64,000 nt of DNA from Bog-950 sp044228435. GTDB taxonomy: Bacteria; Bacteroidota; Bacteroidia; Chitinophagales; LD1. The position numbers were made by a program, and so were the translations under genes. The DNA lies in contig JBGAUW010000002.1 in assembly GCA_044228435.1 (NCBI GenBank), positions 344,970-408,969 of the forward strand, given 5' to 3'. Shown here one piece after another: positions 42,903-52,327 of the stretch. A model generated the notes under the pieces. That model had not been told where the DNA came from. It searched no databases and saw only the letters and a list, made by a program, of their open reading frames with translations. How positions within the stretch are numbered: position 1 is the first letter of the stretch; every line of letters starts with the position of its first letter.

Positions 42903-45491
42903 ATGCCGCTGAAAAATATTTTTGAGAGAATAAAGGGTGAATCGTACTGGAAAGAGCGCGTAGTGGCTTCTTTTATGGTAATGGGCTTGCTGGTAGGCAA
43001 CGTGGTAGAGATGCTAAGCGGCGAAGAAGCCAAAGACCCTGCCATTATATGGATAGCAGGGGTTATAATAGGCACTACCGTAATTGTGCTTTCGCTGTTA
43101 AAGGGCTCTACATACCGCAACTACACTTCGCCGGTATTTAAGTTCTTTCTGTTTTACCTCAACTTTAATGTGATATACGCCTATGCAATCAACACTATGT
43201 TTTTGCATATAAACCCCGATTTGCCGGTGGCGGAGTTGTTAGAAGCGCTGAAGGGTGAAATGATGTATATGATTTTCAGCTACATTTTGTTTGTGCTGAT
43301 AAGCTTTGCCCTCGATTCGCGCCGCGAACTGATTATCTACTCGGCCGGCGAAATATTATTTTTTACGATAGCTGTTTACCTGAACCGAAGGTACCACCCG
43401 CTGCTGATGGAGCCCATGCAGATTTTTACGTTTGGCATAGTGCTGTTTGGTAACTTTATGATTAATGTGCAGCGTATGAAGTTTTCGCAAATTTCATCGG
43501 ATGTAAGTATACAGTTTAAGGTAATAAGCGAAAACGCCCGCGATGCGCAATTGATAATGGATAATCAACTGCGCGTGGTTTACATTAACCCGGCAGCCGG
43601 CGAACTTACCGGTTACCGGATGAATGAGATTCAAAAAAAATCGATTGAAGAAATAAGCCTGCCTGAAGATTTTGAACGCATACAGCAAATAGCAAGGCAA
43701 TTAGTTGCCAATAAAAACGACCGCCAGCGCCTGGAATACCGCCTTAAAAGCGCCAATGGCAATTTTATTTGGGTAGAAAGTATTTTTAGCACGTTTGCTG
43801 CGCACGAAAACAGCCAGGATGTTTTACTGTTTGCCGAAACCCGCAATGTAGAAGAGCGCAAAAAGCAGGAAGAAGAAATTAAGATGCAGATGGTGGTGGA
43901 AGAAATGCTGATACGCCACAGCAACCAGTTTATTAATGTAGACCGTGCGGAAATACAGCATGGTATTGATATAGCGTTGGGTGAATTTGGCCGCTTACTG
44001 CGTGCCGATGGGGTGCTGGTTTACCGTATGCATGGTAAACTGAGCGATGAGTTCCGTAGTACTAACCAGTGGTTTGAGGCCCAAAACGATAACCTTAAGC
44101 CAAACTTTAACCTGGTAATAAAAATAAACCAGCAGCTAATAGGTTTTCTGCGCTCTATACGTGGCGAAAAATCGAGCCGCGGACATTTTATTTTGCCCGA
44201 GCAGTTGCAGGAGATTCAGGTAATTAACGTAAGCGATATGCCGGGTAAGGTATTTTACCTTATACCACTGCAAAGCGGCAACATAGTAAACGGTTTTGTG
44301 GTGTTTGTATTTGACCAGAGCGTGCAGCATGTGCAAAGTAATTTCTTCGGCCTGATAGGTAACATGGTGGCCAATGCCTTTACACGCCTGCGCACCGAAA
44401 TGCGCCTGCACGAGGCCCAGTTAACCAACGAGTTTATTTTACGCGCCTTGCCGGATTGGTTGTTTATTATAAACAAAGATGGTGAGTTTACCGGCGGTAA
44501 TGAGTTTAGCACCCTGCAGCCTTATATACCCGATTTTGATTTGATGGGTAAAACATTTACTGAAGTACTACCCGGCGAAACCGCAGGCCTGTTTACCAAT
44601 ACCCTGAACGAAGTAGTAGAATCGGATTTATCGGCCTCGTTTGAATACCACGACACCACTTACCACAAGGGCAACTATTTTAAAGTGATTATAGCGCCAT
44701 TTAAGGCCAACGAATACCTTTTGATTATACGCGATGTAACCGACCTGAAAGACGCCCAAAACGAGCTGGAAGTGAAGGCGAAGAACCTGGCACAGAGCAA
44801 CAAAGAGCTGGAAGAGTTTGCTTACATAGTAAGCCACGATATGAAACAGCCGATAAGAACTATCATTTCTTACCTGAGCCTGTTAAAGAAAAAACACTAT
44901 GAACTGCTGCCGCAAGACGCGCAGGAGTTTGTAAACTTTAGTATAGAGGGCGCTAATAAAATGAGCGACCTGATACGTGACATATTGCAGTACAGCAAGC
45001 TGGAACAGGAAGTAAGTATGACACCGGATGTAGCGCTTAACGGTATAGTGCAAAAAGTATTAGCCGGACTAAAAGATACTATTGATAAAAACAATGCTAC
45101 TGTAGTGTGTGATGAACTGCCTGCCATTACCTGCAATGCCACCATGGTTACAGAGTTGTTCCAAAACCTCATAGAGAACGGCATTAAGTATAACCTGAGT
45201 GAAAAGAAGGTGGTAAAAGTAGGTGTGCAGGATAAGGGCGGCGACTGGCTGTTTAGCATAGCCGATAACGGAATTGGGTTTGAACAGCAATATGCCGAGC
45301 AGATATTTAAAATATTTAAGCGCCTGCACACCGATGATGAGTTTCAGGGAACCGGTATTGGCTTAAGTATATGCACTAAAGTGGTTGAAAAACACGGCGG
45401 TAAAATTTGGGCCGAATCGGTTAAGGGCCAGGGCAGCACGTTCTTCTTTACCTTGCCTAAGCAATTGGAGGTGGTGGCGCTGAATGCTTAA
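42903..45491 (+). CDS. Membrane-bound PAS sensor histidine kinase
   Basis: An 862-residue protein. About six membrane segments (20-180) are followed by a PAS/PAC domain (about 198-320, NARDAQLIMDNQLRVVYINPAAGELTGY...EYRLKSANGNFIWVESIFS), a GAF-like segment (about 330-490) and a second PAS (about 505-615). The kinase core has H-box AYIVSHDMKQPIRTI (His about 645), N-box LFQNLIENGIKYN, G1 IADNGIGFEQQ and G2 GTGIGLSICTKVVEKHGG. It autophosphorylates in response to an unknown signal and hands the phosphate to a regulator not encoded nearby (orphan kinase). All catalytic boxes look intact. Confidence 0.93.
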   Translation: MPLKNIFERIKGESYWKERVVASFMVMGLLVGNVVEMLSGEEAKDPAIIWIAGVIIGTTVIVLSLLKGSTYRNYTSPVFKFFLFYLNFNVIYAYAINTMFLHINPDLPVAELLEALKGEMMYMIFSYILFVLISFALDSRRELIIYSAGEILFFTIAVYLNRRYHPLLMEPMQIFTFGIVLFGNFMINVQRMKFSQISSDVSIQFKVISENARDAQLIMDNQLRVVYINPAAGELTGYRMNEIQKKSIEEISLPEDFERIQQIARQLVANKNDRQRLEYRLKSANGNFIWVESIFSTFAAHENSQDVLLFAETRNVEERKKQEEEIKMQMVVEEMLIRHSNQFINVDRAEIQHGIDIALGEFGRLLRADGVLVYRMHGKLSDEFRSTNQWFEAQNDNLKPNFNLVIKINQQLIGFLRSIRGEKSSRGHFILPEQLQEIQVINVSDMPGKVFYLIPLQSGNIVNGFVVFVFDQSVQHVQSNFFGLIGNMVANAFTRLRTEMRLHEAQLTNEFILRALPDWLFIINKDGEFTGGNEFSTLQPYIPDFDLMGKTFTEVLPGETAGLFTNTLNEVVESDLSASFEYHDTTYHKGNYFKVIIAPFKANEYLLIIRDVTDLKDAQNELEVKAKNLAQSNKELEEFAYIVSHDMKQPIRTIISYLSLLKKKHYELLPQDAQEFVNFSIEGANKMSDLIRDILQYSKLEQEVSMTPDVALNGIVQKVLAGLKDTIDKNNATVVCDELPAITCNATMVTELFQNLIENGIKYNLSEKKVVKVGVQDKGGDWLFSIADNGIGFEQQYAEQIFKIFKRLHTDDEFQGTGIGLSICTKVVEKHGGKIWAESVKGQGSTFFFTLPKQLEVVALNA

Positions 45492-45499
45492 AGAACTTT

Positions 45500-45976
45500 C
45501 TAACTTCCGATATAATTATTTGCATCGCCGCTTTCTGCAATAGCCTTTATAGTTTGGTTACGCTGCAACAAAAAGCCTTCTAAATATTTTGTAAGAAAAA
45601 TCCTGTTGGCAAGGTGGCCCAGTATACCCAGTGGAGAATCAAAATCAAATGAATCGGTCATTATAGTTACATCGCCTTGTTGCACGAACTTGTGCTCATG
45701 TCTGAAACGTTTGAAGGCGCCCTTTACCATTTCATCGGCAAAAAAGGAGGGGTAAACACAATCGGTAATAATGGAAGTAAGGTTTTGCCAAACACCTAAA
45801 TGCTTTGCTCGCCAGGTTACTGTTTCGCCCTTTTCAATAAGCCCGCTTGTGCGGCCGGCAATAGCCCTTTCGCCGGTGTTGGCGGTAGACAGCATGTGCA
45901 GGTCTATACTTCGGGATAAGTCGAAACAAACGCCTATGGGGGCTTTAATTTCGGTGGTTAGATTGATTACAGGCAT
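45500..45976 (-). CDS. SRPBCC (START-like) ligand-binding protein
   Basis: A 158-residue protein with the SRPBCC helix-grip pattern: TEIKAPIGVCFDLSRSIDLHMLS, ETVTWRAKHLGVWQNLTSIITDC, FKRFRHEHKFVQQGDVTIMTDSFDFDSPLGILGHLANRIFLTKYLEGFLLQRNQTIK. It probably binds a hydrophobic ligand in a deep cavity; the ligand is unknown. It is convergent with the histidine kinase, with eight bases between their ends, and starts seven bases after the T9SS cargo gene stop, so the two minus-strand genes are likely co-transcribed. Confidence 0.8.
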   Translation of the reverse strand: MPVINLTTEIKAPIGVCFDLSRSIDLHMLSTANTGERAIAGRTSGLIEKGETVTWRAKHLGVWQNLTSIITDCVYPSFFADEMVKGAFKRFRHEHKFVQQGDVTIMTDSFDFDSPLGILGHLANRIFLTKYLEGFLLQRNQTIKAIAESGDANNYIGS

Positions 45977-45983
45977 TTATATT

Positions 45984-48900
45984 CTACCGTATTAAAAGAA
46001 AATCCTTCGTAAGCGTTTTAGAGGCAGGCTCAGCAGCGCTGCCGTAAATGATGCGGCAAACATACGCGCCGGCGGGTTGTGCCTTGCCCTGGTAAGTTCC
46101 ATCCCAGGCCGCGTTGCCTTGTGCCGAGAAAACAACCTCGCCCCAACGGTTATAAATTTTCACTTCCGCAACGCGTGTATCGGCAATTGGGAAGATGGTA
46201 AATACATGATTAGCGGCATCGTTGCCATTGGGGGTAAATGCATCGGGCACTTTAATCACAATATCTTTCTGTATCACATTTACATCGATGCAATCCGATG
46301 CGATGCAGCCATAGTTATCGGTAACCGTAACGCAATAAGTGGTGGTAGCAACCGGAGATGCCAGCGGATTATAAACAGAGCCACTGCTTAAATCGGTAGT
46401 TGGCGACCATGTATAAGTAAATGCCGGGTTGCCACTGGCCGTTAGCTCCACGCTCTGCCCCACGTTAATAGCTGTATCGGGCACTGCGGTTATTACGGTG
46501 TAGGCATTCACCGTATTGGCATTAACGCCTTGTATACCTACACAGCCATTCGCATCGGTGGCGGTTACATAAATAACGGTTGATGAAGCCACCGGTGTAG
46601 TAATTGCAGCCGTTGTTTGCCCTGTGCTCCATACATATGTAACAGACACAGTAGAGGAAGCCGAAAAATTAACCTGGCTACCCGCACAAACCAATGTATC
46701 ACAGCAAACTGATAGCGGCGGTCCGTTATTGTTAGCCGTGGCAAACGCCGAGGCAGAAGCAGAGCAACCATTAACATCGGTAACGGTAACGGTATACGGC
46801 CGGGTTGCTAAAATTACTTCCGTAACAGCAGCTGTGCTTTTACCACTACTCCAGGCGTATGTAAATGTTCCTTGTGCCGCAACTGTTGCTAAAAAATTAA
46901 CCGGCGTACCGGGGCAAACAGTAGTATCGCAGCAAACGCTTAATGGTGGCGGTATGTTATTAACCGAAGCCTGTGCCGAACCCGAAACGGAACACCCGTT
47001 AGCATCGGTAGCTGTAATAGTATATTGCTGTAGGCCTAATATTGCTTTAGTTACAGAAGGTGTAGTTTCGCCGGTGCTCCATACATAGCTAAACTGCCCG
47101 GAGCCACCTACCGTAGCAGTAAATGTAACCGGGCTGCCCGCACAAACTGTAGTATCGCAACAAACGGTAAGCGGCAGGGCTGCATTAGAAACCGTAGCAC
47201 TTACCGACTTGGCTACCGAGCAACCATTAACATCGGTTACCGTTACGGTAAAAGTTCTCGGGAATACTATTGCTTTAGTGATATCAGGACTGCTTTCCCC
47301 GGTGCTCCAATTATAAGTATACTGCCCTGCGGGTGAAACGGTAGTTGTAAACTGTACAGTTGCGCCCAGGCACACACCGGTATCGCAGCAAAGGGTTACA
47401 TTGGGCAAGGCATTTTGTACCGTAACATCAACCGTGCGCACTATTAAACAGCCGCGGTTATCGCTTACGTTTACGGTGTAAGTAGTGGTAGCAAAAACCT
47501 GCGGCGAAATAGTATTGGTAGTTTCACCCGTGCTCCATATAACAGAAGGGGTATATGTAGCCGTATCGGTAACCGTAATATTTACAACCGCACCAGCGCA
47601 TACCGTAGTATCGCAGCAGGCAGTAGCCTCCAGCTTTACAAAAGGATCTGTATCGGTAGTAATAGTAAGGTTGGTAATACTACCACCTACCGCACCGGAT
47701 TGTGACCCATTGGTAGTGCCATAAGGGCAGGCCGGAGGCCCAAATCCAAAATTATCCCATCCCCGGTAGCCGCCGGTATCTATAAAGTTTATGTTAGCAG
47801 GTACACTGGCTGTTTTTACCCAAAGGGCACCTCCTCCCCCACCGCCGCCGGGGCCCATACAAAACGAATTGCTGCCACCATTATCTAAAAGTCCGCCATC
47901 GCCGCCTACGGCATTTACCTGCACATTACCTGTATAGCTATCTATATATAGTAATACAGACCCACCGGCGCCACCGCCACCTGCACCATCGCTGCGGGCC
48001 AAAATATTTACCGCATTGCCATTGGCATTTATTTTTTTGCCATTACCGACTAAGGTGTTGGCCATTATAATTACTATACCCCCGCCATTGGCACCGCTGG
48101 TAGCTTCGTTGTTATTACCATCGCCGGCACCACCGCCACCGCCCATAAAAACTTTGTTGCTGGCCGTATTGTAAGTTAAAGCTTGTCCGCCTACACCGGG
48201 TAAAGGGCCCGGGCACGAAAAATTACCGGTGTTTGTGCGCCTTCCACCAGCACCGCCGGCGCCATAGTTACTTCCGCCGCCGCCGCCGGTGTTGTGGTCG
48301 TCGCCGCCGCCGCCGCCGCTACCGTTTTTGCCGGCGCCGTAAACAAACCCCGCATAGCCTATACCCTCTCCTTTAGGGGCTCCACAGGCTACAGTGGCAC
48401 AATAATACTCCTGCGAGCCGCCAACGCCGTTATTATAACAAGCCTGGGCGGCCACATCGTTTTCGTAAACAGCGCCCCTAAAGCCCTTACCCTTAACGGT
48501 TATAGAATCGTTTAAAGTTAGAGTATTGGCTTTAAGCAACAGCACCCCACCTGTGCTGCCATCCCAGGCCTGGGCGGTTAAAGGGGCATTAACCACGGCA
48601 TTGGTATACTCCTCTAACGATACTAACTGCAAGGCGCCTGATGCCTCGTAAGTGCGTTGCAAAGCGTATTTAAAAACTATTACGTTGCCGGTTATAAGGT
48701 CTATTTCATTTATCTCGAAGTTGCCGCAGCCATTATAGCTGGTAACATTTCCAAAGGCAGCGTTATTGCTTGCGTCTATGGTAGCCCCTTTCATTTGTAT
48801 AAGCATTACCTTTTGCCCTACCGAAAAACCGGTAGTGCTTGCTACCACCACCGAGTTGCTGCAGAAATTAATAGTGGTAACAGCCGCATACTTATTTATA

Positions 48901-48995
48901 ATGCCACTAATGTTGGTTTGAGCAATAGCGGCAAACCCAATTAATAATACAATAACAGAAACTAACCCTCTTTTATATAATAAATGTAACCCCAT
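45984..48995 (-). CDS. Large secreted T9SS cargo with Cys-rich Ig-like repeats and gliding-type C-terminal domain
   Basis: A 1003-residue protein. A signal peptide (1-25) is followed by an N-terminal domain and a glycine-rich region (about 215-405) with GSGGGGG, GGGGGSNYGAGGAGG and GPGGGGGGG blocks. From about 455 come five units of about 80 residues that each start with a CCDT(T)VCAG-like motif and continue YVWSTGETT...YTVTVTDVNGCS, an Ig/PKD-like fold; a further unit lacks the Cys motif. The last 90 residues (VPDAFTPNGNDAANHVFTIFPI...VKIYNRWGEVVF...W DGTYQGKAQPAGAYVC) are the type B T9SS sorting domain. It is probably anchored or released at the surface as an adhesin. Ligand unknown. Confidence 0.88.
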   Translation of the reverse strand: MGLHLLYKRGLVSVIVLLIGFAAIAQTNISGIINKYAAVTTINFCSNSVVVASTTGFSVGQKVMLIQMKGATIDASNNAAFGNVTSYNGCGNFEINEIDLITGNVIVFKYALQRTYEASGALQLVSLEEYTNAVVNAPLTAQAWDGSTGGVLLLKANTLTLNDSITVKGKGFRGAVYENDVAAQACYNNGVGGSQEYYCATVACGAPKGEGIGYAGFVYGAGKNGSGGGGGDDHNTGGGGGSNYGAGGAGGRRTNTGNFSCPGPLPGVGGQALTYNTASNKVFMGGGGGAGDGNNNEATSGANGGGIVIIMANTLVGNGKKINANGNAVNILARSDGAGGGGAGGSVLLYIDSYTGNVQVNAVGGDGGLLDNGGSNSFCMGPGGGGGGGALWVKTASVPANINFIDTGGYRGWDNFGFGPPACPYGTTNGSQSGAVGGSITNLTITTDTDPFVKLEATACCDTTVCAGAVVNITVTDTATYTPSVIWSTGETTNTISPQVFATTTYTVNVSDNRGCLIVRTVDVTVQNALPNVTLCCDTGVCLGATVQFTTTVSPAGQYTYNWSTGESSPDITKAIVFPRTFTVTVTDVNGCSVAKSVSATVSNAALPLTVCCDTTVCAGSPVTFTATVGGSGQFSYVWSTGETTPSVTKAILGLQQYTITATDANGCSVSGSAQASVNNIPPPLSVCCDTTVCPGTPVNFLATVAAQGTFTYAWSSGKSTAAVTEVILATRPYTVTVTDVNGCSASASAFATANNNGPPLSVCCDTLVCAGSQVNFSASSTVSVTYVWSTGQTTAAITTPVASSTVIYVTATDANGCVGIQGVNANTVNAYTVITAVPDTAINVGQSVELTASGNPAFTYTWSPTTDLSSGSVYNPLASPVATTTYCVTVTDNYGCIASDCIDVNVIQKDIVIKVPDAFTPNGNDAANHVFTIFPIADTRVAEVKIYNRWGEVVFSAQGNAAWDGTYQGKAQPAGAYVCRIIYGSAAEPASKTLTKDFLLIR

Positions 48996-49303
48996 AGCTG
49001 TAAAGCAAACTTAACGCATTTTTTATGGCTTAAGGCATTGAGATAGGTAAAGGGGTATAATGCAAAAATGACTATACAAGACTTCCGAAGTTTTTTATGA
49101 TAAAAAGCGTGCCTTAAACCAAATAGAGGAACATTTGAAACAGATAAACTTCGGAAGTCTCCGGGTTATTCAAAAACATTCATCCGATGAAAGGGTTTCT
49201 TCTTACGGAGAGCTACCGTGTTTTTTACAAAATAAACCAAAAGCGCAGGCGTTAAAATGAAAAATTGGTTTATTTACTTCAACTTTACGGTGCAAAACGC
49301 CTT
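48996..49303. other. Divergent gene-free stretch with a 15-bp inverted repeat
   Basis: AGACTTCCGAAGTTT (49079-49093) is complementary to AAACTTCGGAAGTCT (49146-49160), 52 bases apart. Each arm is itself nearly palindromic around TTCCGAA/TTCGGAA. It may be a small MITE-like element or paired operator sites. Nothing else recognised. Confidence 0.5.
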
Positions 49304-50560
49304 ATGAAAAAACTATTGCCTTTACTTTTATCTGTCCTGCTATCGTTAAGCTCGTTTGCATCGCAGGTGCTAATACCTATGGATGAGAGCCAGGCTAACC
49401 ACCTGAAGGCCTACGGCATTGCCTATTGGGTATTAAAGCAGAATGTAACAGTAGACTGGCTGTTAAATTACCGCGGCGGCAGCTTTTCGATACCCTATGC
49501 GCCGGCAGTAGAAAGCGAGTGCAAGGTGCGCGGCGTTAGCTTTGAGGTGATTGCCGGCGGACAATACAATGCCATACTTGCCGAAATAGCCGACCCCGAA
49601 AAGAACATGGACGTAATGAAACTGGAGAAGGCGCCTAAGGTGGCAGTATACTCGCCAAAGAGTAAACTGCCCTGGGATGATGCCGTAACCATGGTACTTA
49701 AATATGCCGAGATACCGTACGATGTAGTTTATGACGACGAGGTGCTGGATAATAAACTGTTGTTGTATGATTGGCTACACCTGCACCACGAGGATTTTAC
49801 AGGCCAGTACGGTAAATTTTATGCCAGCTATGGAGGCGCACCCTGGTACCAGGATGATGTAGCCAGCCAGGAGGCTACCGCCAAACGCAGAGGGTTTACC
49901 AAAGTATCGCAAATGAAACTGGCCGTAGCTAAAACCATACGCGATTTTGTGTTTGGTGGCGGCTTTATGTTTGCCATGTGCAGCGCTACCGATAGTTACG
50001 ATATTGCAATGGCTGCCGAGGGCACCGATATTTGCGACGTAATGTATGATGGCGATGCGCAAGACCCCGATGCACAAAACAAACTTGATTTTAACCGCTG
50101 CTTTGCTTTCGAAAACTTTCACCTGCGCACCAGCCCTTACGAATATGAGTACAGCGATATAGACGCCAACTTTGGCCGCACGGTGCAAAAGGAGCTGGAC
50201 TACTTTACCCTGTTTGATTTTAGCGCCAAGTGGGACCCTGTGCCTACCATGCTTTGCCAAAACCATACTAAAACCATTAAAGGTTTTTTAGGCCAAACTA
50301 CTGCGTTTAGAAAATCGCTGATTAAAAGCAGCGTATTAGTAATGGGCCAAAATAAATCCGCCGGCGAAGCCCGCTACATACATGGCGAATTTGGCAAAGG
50401 GTTATGGAGCTGGTATGGCGGCCACGACCCCGAAGATTATCAGCACCTGGTTGGCGACCCGCCTACCAATTTAGATTTGCACCCTAACAGCCCGGGCTAC
50501 CGACTGATACTAAACAATGTGTTGTTTCCGGCAGCGAGGAAGAAGAAGCAGAAGACGTAG
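49304..50560 (+). CDS. Exported protein of unknown function (family often labelled asparagine synthetase B)
   Basis: From the ATG at 49304 (frame begins at 49265) the protein has 418 residues, starting with a clear signal peptide (MKKLLPLLLSVLLSLSSFASQ). Its conserved text (LIPMDESQANHLKAYGIAYWVLKQNVTVDWLLNYRGGSFSI, GFMFAMCSATDSYDIAMAAEGTDI, HGEFGKGLWSWYGGHDPEDYQH) belongs to a Bacteroidota family that databases tend to name asparagine synthetase B. No N-terminal amidotransferase Cys or ATP pyrophosphatase motif is visible, and the protein is exported, so that name is doubtful. The GGHDPEDY and HHEDF motifs suggest a metal or active site. A real, conserved gene of unknown function. Confidence 0.65.
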   Translation: MKKLLPLLLSVLLSLSSFASQVLIPMDESQANHLKAYGIAYWVLKQNVTVDWLLNYRGGSFSIPYAPAVESECKVRGVSFEVIAGGQYNAILAEIADPEKNMDVMKLEKAPKVAVYSPKSKLPWDDAVTMVLKYAEIPYDVVYDDEVLDNKLLLYDWLHLHHEDFTGQYGKFYASYGGAPWYQDDVASQEATAKRRGFTKVSQMKLAVAKTIRDFVFGGGFMFAMCSATDSYDIAMAAEGTDICDVMYDGDAQDPDAQNKLDFNRCFAFENFHLRTSPYEYEYSDIDANFGRTVQKELDYFTLFDFSAKWDPVPTMLCQNHTKTIKGFLGQTTAFRKSLIKSSVLVMGQNKSAGEARYIHGEFGKGLWSWYGGHDPEDYQHLVGDPPTNLDLHPNSPGYRLILNNVLFPAARKKKQKT

Positions 50561-50653
50561 GGAGAAGTGAATAGTTAGTAGTGAATGGTGAATAGTAATA
50601 CAAAATGGCAAATAGCGTAGAGGCAACTCTTGCGGGTGCCCTTATGAAATTTT

Positions 50654-52030
50654 TTACATCAACTTCTCTCCTGCCGCTAAGTCCGGATTAAACTCGCCTT
50701 CCCATTTGGCTATAACAACTGTAGCCAAACAATTGCCAATTACGTTTACCGATGTGCGGGCCATATCCATCAACTCATCTATACCCAAAATAATAAACAC
50801 AGGCTCTACCGGCAGATTGAAGGAGGCTAGTGTGCCCAGCAGTATTACTAACGATGCGCGCGGCACGCCAGCCACGCCTTTGCTGGTTAGCATTAAAGTA
50901 AATACCATTAGTAGTTGTGTACCGAAGGTTAGATGAATACCCGCCGCCTGCGCCACAAAAATAGAAGCCAGGGAAAGATACAGGGTAGTGCCATCCAGGT
51001 TAAAAGAATAGCCCATAGGCATTACAAACGAAACAATCTTGCGCGGAACACCAATACTTTCCATAGCCTTCATTGCCTTTGGCAAAGCACTTTCGGATGA
51101 GGTAGTTGCAAAGGCAATAGATACCGGTTCAATTATCGCTGCAATAAACTTTTTAACGGGCACCTTTACCAGCAAGGCGATAGGCAACAATACTGCCAGT
51201 AAAAACACTATAAGTGCAACATACAGCGTAAGCAGTAATTTAAACAGGTTTACCAGCACCCCAAGGCCCATGTGACCAACGGTATAAGCTATGGCTGCAC
51301 AAACCGCTACCGGTGCAAAATACATAATAATAGAAGTGAACTTAAACATCACTTCGCTCAGGCTCTCTACAAAATTAACCATAGGCCGCTTGTGCTTTTC
51401 ATCTACCATAGCCAGCCCTATACCAAACAGAATACTGAACACAACTATCTCCAGCACGGCACCGTCGTAAATGCTTTTGGCAATGTTTTCGGGAAAGATG
51501 TGGAGGATAATATCGGTAAATGTTTGTTTGTTGGCGGGCATTAAATCGGCATGCGAACCGGGCGGCAACAGAATGCCTTCTCCGGCTTTGGATAGGTTAA
51601 TAGCTGCTAAGCCGATAAAAAGCGCTATAGTAGTTACCACTTCAAAATACAAAAGGCTTTTCCAACCCATGCGGCCCACCTGTTTTATATTGCTGTGTCC
51701 GGCTATGCCATATACCAAAGTGCCGAAAAGCAAAGGGGCTATAATGCATTTTATAAGGCGCAGAAAAAGTTGCGAAAGCACTTTCAGGTTTTGCGAAAAG
51801 GCGGGGAAGTCGAGCCCTATCTCAACACCTATAAGCATGCTTATAAGTATAGTAGTAGTTAGCGACCGCTTTAAAAAAGCGTAGTAAATTAACGAGGCTA
51901 AAGCCAGCCACCGGAAAACCATTAAAGTTTGCAGGGGAATATTTAAGATACCCTCAAACGTGGCGAAAGATACCACCGAAGCCAGCGATAAAACTGCTAC
52001 CGAGGCAATAAGCACATTCCGTTTATTCAT
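50654..52030 (-). CDS. Dicarboxylate/glutamate:cation symporter (DAACS family)
   Basis: A 458-residue protein with the eight membrane helices and two re-entrant loops of the GltP/DctA family. Signatures include FATTSSESALPKAMKAMESIGVPRKI (Ser-rich HP1 tip), VMPMGYSFNLDGTTLYLSLASIFVAQAAGI (TM7 NMDGT-type motif, here NLDGT), and TSKGVAGVPRASLVILLGTL (HP2). It imports glutamate, aspartate or C4-dicarboxylates with H+ or Na+. Specificity cannot be read. Monocistronic. Confidence 0.93.
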   Translation of the reverse strand: MNKRNVLIASVAVLSLASVVSFATFEGILNIPLQTLMVFRWLALASLIYYAFLKRSLTTTILISMLIGVEIGLDFPAFSQNLKVLSQLFLRLIKCIIAPLLFGTLVYGIAGHSNIKQVGRMGWKSLLYFEVVTTIALFIGLAAINLSKAGEGILLPPGSHADLMPANKQTFTDIILHIFPENIAKSIYDGAVLEIVVFSILFGIGLAMVDEKHKRPMVNFVESLSEVMFKFTSIIMYFAPVAVCAAIAYTVGHMGLGVLVNLFKLLLTLYVALIVFLLAVLLPIALLVKVPVKKFIAAIIEPVSIAFATTSSESALPKAMKAMESIGVPRKIVSFVMPMGYSFNLDGTTLYLSLASIFVAQAAGIHLTFGTQLLMVFTLMLTSKGVAGVPRASLVILLGTLASFNLPVEPVFIILGIDELMDMARTSVNVIGNCLATVVIAKWEGEFNPDLAAGEKLM

Positions 52031-52327
52031 GCGTTGAAGAAAACAATAATTCTTTTATTGAAAAGATTGGAGTGGTTAACCCCACCTCCGAATAAACCAA
52101 TCCCCTCCGTAAGCGAAGGTCGCTAACAACCTACAGCCTTCCGACTTGTCTGCCAGAGGCATCCACCCCCTGAACCGCGCAAAGCCGCGGTTCTTTCCCC
52201 CGCCTGCGGGGGACATTAGTGCTATTCTAAAAAAGTAACGCTCCCGATAGACCCAATCAGGGAACAACATTCAAGTATTTTAAAACAGTCATTCAAACAT
52301 TTTTACTTTCATGCCATTATCAAAGCC
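52031..52327. repeat. Gene-free stretch with dispersed hairpin repeats
   Basis: Holds GAACCGCG...CGCGGTTC (52172-52193) and CCCCCGC-CT-GCGGGGG followed by ACATTA (52197-52218). The second hairpin has a close copy at 38491-38512 preceded by the same ATCCACCCCCT. No gene seen. Confidence 0.6.
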
